Positions 34,746 through 42,409 of a DNA stretch of 64,000 bases are shown in pieces. The stretch lies in contig NZ_JAWZSQ010000009.1 of NCBI RefSeq assembly GCF_034096925.1, forward strand, positions 62,001-126,000. The letters run 5' to 3'. Numbering within the stretch: position 1 is the first letter of the stretch; each line of letters starts with the position of its first letter. The notes under the pieces are model-generated. The model worked only from the letters and a program-made list of their open reading frames with translations, made no database searches and was not told where the DNA came from. The position numbers and the translations under genes were made by a program. The stretch comes from Patulibacter defluvii. GTDB taxonomy: Bacteria; Actinomycetota; Thermoleophilia; Solirubrobacterales; Solirubrobacteraceae.

Positions 34746-36827
34746 GTCGTACAGGTCGTTCTGCGGCCTCTTCGTAGAAGCTACGAGCAGTACGTTGATT
34801 ACACGGAAGGGTACTTCGGGGTCGTACAGGTCGTTCTGCGGCCTCTTCGTAGAAGCGACAGCGCCTGGAACTTGCGCTGCGCGTCACGCGACGTCGTACA
34901 GGTCGTTCTGCGGCCTCTTCGTAGAAGCTCCCCGCGGCTTGCCACGGTCGATCTCGGCCCGTTCGTCGTACAGGTCGTTCTGCGGCCTCTTCGTAGAAGC
35001 CTGCACGAGTTCTGGTGCGCCGCCGACGAGCCGCACCGGTCGTACAGGTCGTTCTGCGGCCTCTTCGTAGAAGCACGCAGGAGCAGCACGAGGCCGGGAT
35101 CGAGAACCGCCGTCGTACAGGTCGTTCTGCGGCCTCTTCGTAGAAGCGCGAGATGCCGGACAACGTCCGTCGCTGGCGAGCGGGTCGTACAGGTCGTTCT
35201 GCGGCCTCTTCGTAGAAGCGACATCGAGCGGGAGATGGCGTCGTGATGACGGTGTCGTACAGGTCGTTCTGCGGCCTCTTCGTAGAAGCATCAACGGACA
35301 CGGAGGTCTGCCGCGATGGCTGGCATCGTCGTACAGGTCGTTCTGCGGCCTCTTCGTAGAAGCTCGATGATGAGGTAGTCGTCAGCCATGATGTTCCTCG
35401 TGTCGTACAGGTCGTTCTGCGGCCTCTTCGTAGAAGCTTCTACGACCCCGACTCGGGCGACGAGATCGCGACCGTGGTCGTACAGGTCGTTCTGCGGCCT
35501 CTTCGTAGAAGCCTGAGGCGGTCGGCGTCGTGATCGACACCCTCGAGTCGTACAGGTCGTTCTGCGGCCTCTTCGTAGAAGCTCCAAGACGCTGGCCGAC
35601 TGCTACGAGACCGGGATCGTCGTCGTACAGGTCGTTCTGCGGCCTCTTCGTAGAAGCCGAGCGCTGCCCGAGCCTCCGGACCACGCGCCGTCGAAGTCGT
35701 ACAGGTCGTTCTGCGGCCTCTTCGTAGAAGCTCGTGCGACCTGCTGGTGCTGGATGAGGCGATGGAGTCGTACAGGTCGTTCTGCGGCCTCTTCGTAGAA
35801 GCACGACCGGCGCGATGGCGTTCTTGGAGCGCCAGCTCCGTCGTACAGGTCGTTCTGCGGCCTCTTCGTAGAAGCTCTCTCGGAGCATCGCCGGAGGCGG
35901 GCTGCGCGTCGTCGTACAGGTCGTTCTGCGGCCTCTTCGTAGAAGCTACGCCAAGCCCGAGATCTACGCCGACCGCGAGCTGGGTCGTACAGGTCGTTCT
36001 GCGGCCTCTTCGTAGAAGCCGGGAGCAGTACGACGGGTCCGATCAGGACGACCACGTCGTCGTACAGGTCGTTCTGCGGCCTCTTCGTAGAAGCAAGGGC
36101 TTGACCAGCTCGTTGCTGCGCGAGATCGACTACGTCGTACAGGTCGTTCTGCGGCCTCTTCGTAGAAGCCGCGGCGAGGTGCGCCAGTATCGCGTCGCCT
36201 GGACGGTCGTACAGGTCGTTCTGCGGCCTCTTCGTAGAAGCTCGCAGGAGTCCCGCGGCGCTCGCGCCGACTGGGTGCGGCGTCGTACAGGTCGTTCTGC
36301 GGCCTCTTCGTAGAAGCCTGATGCGCGCGACGGATGCCACCGCGGCCTCGGCCACGTCGTACAGGTCGTTCTGCGGCCTCTTCGTAGAAGCACGAAGACC
36401 CTGACCTCGGTGTCCGGGTCCAGGCGTGGTCGTACAGGTCGTTCTGCGGCCTCTTCGCAGAAGCGACAGGCCCGCCGGTACCTCGCCCAGGCGATGGACC
36501 GCGGTCGTACAGGTCGTTCTGCGGCCTCTTCGTAGAAGCCCCGTCCGCGACCACGGCGCGGTCGGCTGCATGCGGCTGGTCGTACAGGTCGTTCTGCGGC
36601 CTCTTCGTAGAAGCAGCCAGAACCCCGAGCGGCTCTCGGCGGCGACGTGGTCGTACAGGTCGTTCTGCGACCTATTCGTAGAAGCAGGACCTCGTCGAGC
36701 GACCACTCGACCCAGACCCCGTCGTACAGGTCGTTCTGCGACCGCTTCGTAGAAGCTTCCTGGACCCGCAGGCAGAGGCGATCCAGCGGGCGTCGTACAG
36801 GTCGCGTCGCGGCCTCTTCGTAGAAGT
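34746..36827 (+). CRISPR. CRISPR array 2, 29 repeats, 28 spacers
   Basis: 36-nt repeats begin GTCGTACAGGTCGTTCTG and end CTCTTCGTAGAAGC. Spacers are 34-39 nt. Starts run from 34746, 34821, 34893, 34965, 35039 ... to 36504, 36579, 36650, 36721, 36792. Repeats are nearly identical on the cas2 side; changes appear at 36429 (one base in the 3' end) and increase at 36650, 36721 and 36792, so the left end is the leader end. A further decayed copy is seen at 36865-36894 in phase. The last 18 nt of the repeat are identical to array 1, so both arrays would give crRNAs with the same 5' handle (GTAGAAGC). Confidence 0.98.
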
Positions 36828-37001
36828 GCCCGCGTGGTCATGCCCCGCCCGGCAGAGGCCGGCGGTCGTTCAGGCCTCCGCTCTTCGCACAGGCAGGTCA
36901 CCGCTCGCCGCACCCAGCGCCACCCGCGCCCCGAGCCGCCCCGACGAACTGCACCGCCCGACAACAACGTCGATGCAGCGACCGAGTCCTGCCCACCCCA
37001 G

Positions 37002-37394
37002 TCACCGAACGCGACCGGGGTGGGAACAGGTCGGGATTTCGCGGCCGCGCGTCCGTCCCCGCCTCCGCCGCCCGCCCGCCCGCCGCGTCAGCAGGAACAG
37101 CAGCAGCGGCCGGTCGGCCTTGGCGCCGTTGCAGCGCTGGCAGGCGGCGACGACGTTGATCCAGCCGTGGGCGGAGCCGATCCCGCGGGTCGAGCGCGAG
37201 CGCGGCTCGACGTGGTCGATCGTCCGCGCCGTCCCGGTCCGCGCGCCGCAGTAGGCGCAGGGGTCGGCCCGCAGCAGCCGCAGCCAGGCGTCGTAGTGGC
37301 GCTCCCCGTCGAGGCGCAGGGGCCGGCCGCTCGGCATTCCGACGCCGAGCGGCGTGCCCGCGTCCTCGCGCAGGAAGCGGTCGAGGGTCGTCAT
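37002..37394 (-). CDS. HNH endonuclease
   Basis: 130 residues from the ATG at MTTLDRFLRED; the upstream open frame crosses a large hairpin. The HNH motif is complete: CAYCGARTG, TIDHVEPRSR, GWINVVAACQRCNGAKADR, i.e. two CxxC zinc pairs, the DH pair and the final N. The C-terminus is Arg-rich. Stand-alone HNH proteins of this kind act as nicking or restriction nucleases or in mobile elements. It lies between array 2 and a gene with a homing-endonuclease-associated repeat, on the opposite strand from the cas genes. Confidence 0.8.
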   Translation of the reverse strand: MTTLDRFLREDAGTPLGVGMPSGRPLRLDGERHYDAWLRLLRADPCAYCGARTGTARTIDHVEPRSRSTRGIGSAHGWINVVAACQRCNGAKADRPLLLFLLTRRAGGRRRRGRTRGREIPTCSHPGRVR

Positions 37395-37515
37395 GGTTCC
37401 GGGCCTTCCGGTCCGGGTGGTCAGGGCGCCCGCCGCCGGACCGCGGGTCCCCGGGATTCGGGGCCGCAGCCAGGGCGACGGGCCTTCTTCGCGTGACGAG
37501 CGCGGCCCGGTCGGT

Positions 37516-37549
37516 CGGGTCCCGGGGCGGCGCACCGCCCCGGGACCCG
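37516..37549 (-). terminator. Long perfect hairpin
   Basis: A perfect 15-bp stem with the 4-nt loop CGCA lies 5 bases past the stop of the coiled-coil gene and upstream of the HNH gene. It probably terminates the former. Confidence 0.6.
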
Positions 37550-37553
37550 GCGC

Positions 37554-38741
37554 TCAGAGCCGCTCGCGCCAGGTGATCGCCGACTCGGCGACCCGGCGCA
37601 GCGCGGTGCGGAGGGCGTGCGGGTTCGCGTTCCGCCGGGCGGTCGTCAGCTCGGCCAGCGCCTCGGCCAGGACGACCGGCCCCGCCGGACCGGTCGTCCG
37701 GAGCTGGGACAGCTCGTCCGGCGTCAGCCGCCGCGCCTCGCCGTGGACCGCCGCGACCGTCTCGCGCAGGGCGCGCTCGGCCTCGGTGGCCCGCCGCTCG
37801 GCCGCCGCCGCGTCACGGCGGGCGCGCGCGGCCTCGGCCAGCGCGTCCCGGACCGCGACCGCCGCGGCCGCCGACGCCGGGGCCGGACGCTCGCCCGACC
37901 CCGCCTGTCGCACGGCACGCGCCGTCCGCGAGGCCCGCTCGGCCTCGGCCCGCGCCGCCCGCAGCAGCTCGTCGAGCGCGGACGTCTCCGCCCGGGCCTC
38001 GTCCAGCTGTGCGCGCAGCTCGCGCCGCTCGCCGCGCAGGCTCGTGACGCTCGCCTCGGCCCGCTCGAGCCGGGACGCCAGCCGCTTGGCCGCCGTCCGC
38101 GCCTCGGTCGCGTCGGAGCGCGCCGCCTCGGCCTGGCGCGCCGTCCGCCGGACGGCACGCTCGGCCCGCAGGACGTTCGCGTCCTCGGCGATCCGCTCAC
38201 GGGCGAGACGCGCGCTCGCCTGGCGGCGGGCGGCGTCGCGCTCGTCGGCCAGCGTCCGCGCGCGCTCCTGCGCCCGCGTCAGCCGGTCCTCCAGCGCGCC
38301 CGCACGCCGTTCGGCGTCGCGTGCCTCCGCCAGCGCGGCGTCGAGCAGCACCCGGACCTCCGGCGGCATCTGCAGCCGGTCGGCCTGGGCGGGATCGACG
38401 TCGCTCCGGCGCCGCGGTCCCGGCTTGGCCGGCTCGAAGCCCGCCGCCCGGATCGCCGCGGCCAGCGAGCCGCCGAACGGCCGCTTCGCGGCGTTCAGCG
38501 ACGGCCACGCCGACCCGTCGGCCCGACCGTCGCGGTAGCGCTCGACGCGCCACATCTGGCCGGACCACTTCGCGGACGAGGGGTTCCAGTCGGCCGCCCG
38601 GGGCGGCTCGTCGTATGTGGCGACCCATTCCTGGATCGCGTTGATGATTGAGTCGCGGGTCCATGCTGCCCGTCGCCGCTCGGCGTGTTGCCGGTCGACT
38701 TGGGCCGTGGCCCCCGCGAACGTCGCGGGAGCCATCTGCAT
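37554..38741 (-). CDS. Coiled-coil protein with homing-endonuclease-associated repeat
   Basis: 395 residues. Residues 26-105 (WTRDSIINAIQEWVATYDEP, then PRAADWN, WPSLNAAKRPFGGSLAAAIRAAGF) match the HNH-repeat/homing-endonuclease-associated DNA-binding repeat: W-x-x-x-x-I...G/D-x-P-x-x-x-x-W...F-G-x...A-I-R-x-A-G. Residues about 125-345 are a long Ala/Arg/Glu heptad coiled coil. The C-terminal 50 residues form a short helical cap. There is no nuclease motif in this protein. It might recruit or position DNA. Neighbouring HNH nuclease supports a DNA-related role. Confidence 0.6.
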   Translation of the reverse strand: MQMAPATFAGATAQVDRQHAERRRAAWTRDSIINAIQEWVATYDEPPRAADWNPSSAKWSGQMWRVERYRDGRADGSAWPSLNAAKRPFGGSLAAAIRAAGFEPAKPGPRRRSDVDPAQADRLQMPPEVRVLLDAALAEARDAERRAGALEDRLTRAQERARTLADERDAARRQASARLARERIAEDANVLRAERAVRRTARQAEAARSDATEARTAAKRLASRLERAEASVTSLRGERRELRAQLDEARAETSALDELLRAARAEAERASRTARAVRQAGSGERPAPASAAAAVAVRDALAEAARARRDAAAAERRATEAERALRETVAAVHGEARRLTPDELSQLRTTGPAGPVVLAEALAELTTARRNANPHALRTALRRVAESAITWRERL

Positions 38742-38975
38742 GACCTCCCGCTAGCTGCCGGTACGCGTGATCGTGAACCGGTGCTCGCCGTTCGCGCGAG
38801 CCTTCATGTCCCGCGGCCGCGCATGCAGCGGCTGCCCAACGCCGGCGAAGGCGTGGGAGGCGCGCACGGGGCTGAGCCAGGTCGAGAACATGGTTCGATC
38901 AACCTAGAGGGCGCGACGGCGGATCGCAACCCGGTTTCGGGCAACGGGCCCGAAGGGTTCGAATCCTTTCTCCCC
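38742..38975. other. Intergenic with tRNA 3'-end-like fragment
   Basis: At 38942-38975 the sequence GGGCCCGAAGGGTTCGAATC and the following CTTTCTCCCC look like a variable arm, T-arm and acceptor 3' strand of a tRNA such as tRNA-Ser. No matching 5' acceptor strand or plausible anticodon arm is found upstream, so this is a fragment at most, possibly an attachment-site relic. Otherwise nothing is recognised. Confidence 0.3.
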
Positions 38976-39022
38976 GATGCGACGTTCCGGTCCCTCAGCG
39001 ACCGGAACGTCACATCCGGGCG
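38976..39022. repeat. REP-like inverted repeat, copy B
   Basis: GACGTTCCGGT and ACCGGAACGTC form an 11-bp stem with a 9-nt loop; the flank CACATCCGGGCGGCGCG matches the other copies. This is the best-conserved copy. Confidence 0.75.
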
Positions 39023-39052
39023 GCGCGCCCCAGCCCCCGCCCCGCCCCCGTC

Positions 39053-39493
39053 CTACGCCACCTTCTCGCGCTCGGCGGCGGCCGCCTCGCGCAGGGCCTG
39101 GAAGGCCACGACCTGGCCGCCGGCGCCCCAGCTGCCCTCGGCGATCTCGCGGCAGAGGACCCAGACCCGCAGCGCCTCGGCCTCGGGGATCCCGGCCGCC
39201 TCGCGGATCGCGGTCGTCGCCTCGGCCACCAGCTCCTGGCGCCGGCGGTCGGAGAGCGCGCCCTCGGGCGTCGTCACCAGCAGCCGGAAGGTCGGCGCCG
39301 CCACCGGTCGACCGGCCGCGATCACGTGCTCGGCCGGCAGCTCGTGGACGTAGAGCCAGGTGACGTTGCGGAAGAACTCGCTGTCGGGCGCCCGCTCGGC
39401 CCGCAGCAGGATCGTCGTCAGCTCGTCGGCGAGCCGCGCTCGCGCGTCGTCGTCGAGCGCGCCCTGCGGGTAGGTGAGGTCCATGATCGGCAT
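39053..39493 (-). CDS. Tautomerase family protein
   Basis: 146 residues from the ATG that places proline second (MPIMDLTYPQGAL), as needed for the catalytic N-terminal proline of 4-oxalocrotonate tautomerase relatives. Two beta-alpha-beta units are visible: residues 1-60 and 65-125 (FRLLVTTPEGALSDRRRQEL, ALRVWVLCREIAEGSWGAGG). The double-length chain fits the MSAD/cis-CaaD-like trimeric tautomerases. Substrate unknown. A 24-bp palindrome lies 56 bp upstream of the start, suggesting dedicated repression. Confidence 0.75.
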   Translation of the reverse strand: MPIMDLTYPQGALDDDARARLADELTTILLRAERAPDSEFFRNVTWLYVHELPAEHVIAAGRPVAAPTFRLLVTTPEGALSDRRRQELVAEATTAIREAAGIPEAEALRVWVLCREIAEGSWGAGGQVVAFQALREAAAAEREKVA

Positions 39494-39548
39494 CGCGATG
39501 CTCCTCGGATCGGCGACCGCCCCGATGACGGTCGACGTGGCGCGGACC

Positions 39549-39572
39549 GTACTATGCAGAGCGTCATAGTAC
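39549..39572. promoter_or_regulatory. 24-bp inverted repeat, candidate operator
   Basis: GTACTATG and CATAGTAC are perfect 8-bp arms separated by 8 bp. The AT-rich arms stand out in this GC-rich DNA. The site lies between the divergent tautomerase (start 39493) and rtcB (start 39655), in the right place for a TetR- or MarR-type regulator. Confidence 0.6.
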
Positions 39573-39654
39573 AACCGGCCGGGGCGGGCTCGAACCGCCC
39601 CGCCGCTCCCGATCGCCCGTCGCGCCGGCCACCGGCGCCCGCCATGCTCGGCCC

Positions 39655-40992
39655 ATGATCGAGATCCCGATCACCGTCCGTGGCGACGTCGACGAGCGGG
39701 CCGTGCGCCAGCTCGAGCGGTGCGCGCAGGCCGGCGACGCGATCGCCGGGGTGCTGTGCGCCGACGGCCACGTCGGCTACTCGCAGCCGATCGGCGGCGC
39801 GATCGCCTACCCCGACCACATCTCGCCCTCCGGCGTCGGCTACGACATCGGCTGCGGCAACAAGGCCGTCCGGACCGACGTGCGGACCGACGACCTGCTG
39901 CCGATCCTGCCCAAGATCATGGACGAGGTCTTCGCGCGGATCTCCTTCGGGATGGGCCGCAAGAACGACGAGCCGGTCGACCACCCGGTGCTCGACCAGA
40001 TCGCGCAGGCAGATTTCCGGCCGCAGCGGTCGCTCGTGCAGTCGGCCCGCAACCAGCTCGGCACCGTCGGCGCCGGCAACCACTACGTCGACCTGTTCGC
40101 GGGCGACGACGGGTTCGCCTGGGTCGGGGTCCACTTCGGCTCGCGCGGGTTCGGGCACAAGACGGCCTCCGGCTTCCTGTCGATGGCGGCCGGCGGCTCC
40201 TTCAAGGACCGCTCGCCGGACGGGGAGATGGACGCGCCGCCGACCCTCTTCGCCGTCGACTCCGAGATCGGCCAGGCCTACATCGCCGCGATGGAGCTGG
40301 CCGGTGCCTACGCCTACGCCGGCCGCGACGTCGTCGTCGACAAGGTCCTGGAGATCCTCGGCGCCCGCAGCACCCACGAGGTCCACAACCACCACAACTA
40401 CGCCTGGCGCGAGCGCCACCACGGCGTCGACGCCTGGGTCGTCCGCAAGGGCTGCACCCCGGCGTTCCCGGGCCAGGAGGGGTTCGTCGGCGCCACGATG
40501 GGCGAGCCGTCGGTGATCCTCCGCGGCCGCGAGGGCGCGGCGACCGACCAGCTGCTGGCCTCGACCGTCCACGGGGCGGGACGGGTGATGTCGCGGACCC
40601 AGGCCGCCGGCCGGATGGCCAACCGGATGGAGTGCTCGTCGCGGGACTGCCCGTTCTGGGTCTCGATCGGCCAGTTCCGCGACGCGCGCGAGCGGGCCGG
40701 GCTGACCCAGAACGACCGCTTCACGCTCTGCCGCGACCACCCGGACGGCCGGATGGTCAAGCGGCGCGGACGGGTGAAGACCGGGGCGATCGACTTCGCC
40801 GCGGTCCAGGCCGAGCTGTCGGGTGGCGGGATCGAGCTGCGCGGCGGCGCGGCCGACGAGGCCCCGGCGGCCTACAAGCGACTCGACCACGTGCTGGCCG
40901 CCCACGCCGACACGATCGAGGTCCTCCACCGGCTGACGCCGATCGGGGTCGCGATGGCGCCGGCGGACACGGTCGACCCGTTCAAGGACTGA
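39655..40992 (+). CDS. rtcB: RtcB family RNA ligase
   Basis: 445 residues. Metal- and GTP-binding motifs are in order: GVLCADGHVGYSQPIGGAIA, SGVGYDIGCGNKAV with the metal-binding cysteine, LGTVGAGNHYVDL, HFGSRGFGH, HNHHNYAWRE, VRKGCTPAFPGQEG and STVHGAGRVMSR with the histidine nucleophile. RtcB joins 2',3'-cyclic-phosphate or 3'-phosphate RNA ends to 5'-OH ends, in RNA repair. Odd feature: a cysteine-containing stretch after residue 325 (MECSSRDCPFW ... CRDHPDGR) that could bind a metal. No RtcA or archease is adjacent. Confidence 0.9.
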   Translation: MIEIPITVRGDVDERAVRQLERCAQAGDAIAGVLCADGHVGYSQPIGGAIAYPDHISPSGVGYDIGCGNKAVRTDVRTDDLLPILPKIMDEVFARISFGMGRKNDEPVDHPVLDQIAQADFRPQRSLVQSARNQLGTVGAGNHYVDLFAGDDGFAWVGVHFGSRGFGHKTASGFLSMAAGGSFKDRSPDGEMDAPPTLFAVDSEIGQAYIAAMELAGAYAYAGRDVVVDKVLEILGARSTHEVHNHHNYAWRERHHGVDAWVVRKGCTPAFPGQEGFVGATMGEPSVILRGREGAATDQLLASTVHGAGRVMSRTQAAGRMANRMECSSRDCPFWVSIGQFRDARERAGLTQNDRFTLCRDHPDGRMVKRRGRVKTGAIDFAAVQAELSGGGIELRGGAADEAPAAYKRLDHVLAAHADTIEVLHRLTPIGVAMAPADTVDPFKD

Positions 40993-41147
40993 GCCTGGAC
41001 CGTTCGCGAAATCGAGCACCATCCGGCGGTCCCGCGGGTCTATCGTCGCGGACGGTGGCGAGCGTCCCCTCGCCCCGGCCGACCGGCCCGCCGCCCCGGC
41101 GTGGGGCGGCGCGCTCCGGCCTCCCGTCCCCCCACCAGGAGACCCCC

Positions 41148-42353
41148 ATGTCCCACGTTCCCGCCGCCGGCGCCCCGCCGGTCGGTCGCCCGCGGGCGCG
41201 CTCGCTCCGGGCCCTGCTCGCGCTGGCGCTCGCCGCGCTCGCGTCGGGCGTCGCCGCCGGCTCGGCGTCGGCCGCCGCCGCGATTCCCTGCTCGCCCTCG
41301 GGTGGCAAGTTCAACTGCCAGTTCTACCCCGCCGGCAACGGCATCACCGCCGGCGCGCCGGTCCTCAACCCCGCCGGCGAGCGGATCGGCTACCTCAACG
41401 AGGGCACCAACTGGGTGATCTGCCAGCAGGCCGGTCGCTCCGAGCGCTCCGGCGCCTACTACAACAAGTGGTGGGCCTTCACCCAGGCCAACAACCAGAA
41501 GTGGGGCTGGGTGAACGCCGTCTGGGCCAAGGGCGGCGACAACGACGGCGTCTTCGGCGGCGTCCCCAACTGCAACGGCTCGAAGGGCAACGCGCCCGGC
41601 GGCGGCTCGCCGCCCGGTCCCGGCACCCCGCCCCCGCCGCCGCAGCCGTCGACCTGCGGCAGCGCTCCCGGCGCCGGCGACAGCGTCACCCGCTGGGCCC
41701 CGGTCGTCCGCTGCGTGCTCGGGATGCTCGGCCAGCCGCAGTCCGACGCGATGGTGAACAACGTCTTCATCATCATCCGCCACGAGTCCGGCGGGAATCC
41801 GAACGCGATCAACAACTGGGACTCCAACGCCCAGAAGGGCCAGCCGTCCCAGGGGCTGATGCAGGTGATCCCGTCGACCTTCCAGTGGCGCCGGTCGACC
41901 AACCTGCCGAACGCGATCAAGGACCCGGCGGCGAACATCTTCGCCGGGCTCAACTACGGGATCCGCCGCTACGGCTCGGTGGTGAACATCCCCGGCGTCG
42001 CCTCGGTGCTCGCCGGTGGCCGCTACAAGCCCTACGCCGCCGCCCAGCTCAAGGGCGCCGCGACGGCGACCCGCTGCCGGACGACCCGCAGCGGCCGGCT
42101 GCGGCTGGCGGTCAACGGGTCGGGCCAGAAGTGCGCCCAGGCCCGCAAGGCCGCCGCCCGGCTCGACCGCCAGGGCGCGATCCGCCAGGCGAAGGCGGCC
42201 GCCTCCGACCTGGTCGTGAGGGCCGGCAAGGACAGCTGGCTCTGCACGGTCGACCCGACCCGCCACGGCAAGGCCCTGCGGGCCGTGTCCTGCCAGTCGG
42301 GCAAGCGCACCCTCTGGTGGTCGGCCACGAAGGCCAAGGCCCGCCGCCGCTGA
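41148..42353 (+). CDS. Secreted lytic transglycosylase with N-terminal GGK domain
   Basis: 401 residues; CACCAGGAG ribosome binding site. A signal peptide (residues about 18-45) is followed by a domain of about 110 residues (IPCSPSGGKFNCQFYPAGNG ... GYLNEGTNWVICQQ ... VPNCNGSKG) shared with the product of 43466-44608. After a Pro/Gly linker comes an SLT fold: VFIIIRHESGGNPNAINNWD with catalytic E213, GQPSQGLMQVIPSTF and NIFAGLNYGIRRYG. The C-terminal 70 residues are basic with three cysteines. It would cleave peptidoglycan glycan strands outside the cell. Confidence 0.85.
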   Translation: MSHVPAAGAPPVGRPRARSLRALLALALAALASGVAAGSASAAAAIPCSPSGGKFNCQFYPAGNGITAGAPVLNPAGERIGYLNEGTNWVICQQAGRSERSGAYYNKWWAFTQANNQKWGWVNAVWAKGGDNDGVFGGVPNCNGSKGNAPGGGSPPGPGTPPPPPQPSTCGSAPGAGDSVTRWAPVVRCVLGMLGQPQSDAMVNNVFIIIRHESGGNPNAINNWDSNAQKGQPSQGLMQVIPSTFQWRRSTNLPNAIKDPAANIFAGLNYGIRRYGSVVNIPGVASVLAGGRYKPYAAAQLKGAATATRCRTTRSGRLRLAVNGSGQKCAQARKAAARLDRQGAIRQAKAAASDLVVRAGKDSWLCTVDPTRHGKALRAVSCQSGKRTLWWSATKAKARRR

Positions 42354-42409
42354 TTCCCCACCCGCGGTCGCGGTCGGCCCGCGCCGGCCGTGACCGCACC
42401 CCCACCACC

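Noticed and set aside
13186..36791. Self-targeting spacers within the window
   Set aside because: Reading the spacers against the genes here showed no convincing match; a full-genome search would be needed and was not possible.
34450..36967. Similar repeat-containing open frames over array 2 on both strands
   Set aside because: They are likewise products of regularly spaced repeats, not genes.
38867..38977. Possible selenocysteine or long-arm tRNA
   Set aside because: The 3' part is tRNA-like, but the best 5' acceptor match is only 5 of 7 and no acceptable anticodon arm forms; kept only as a fragment.
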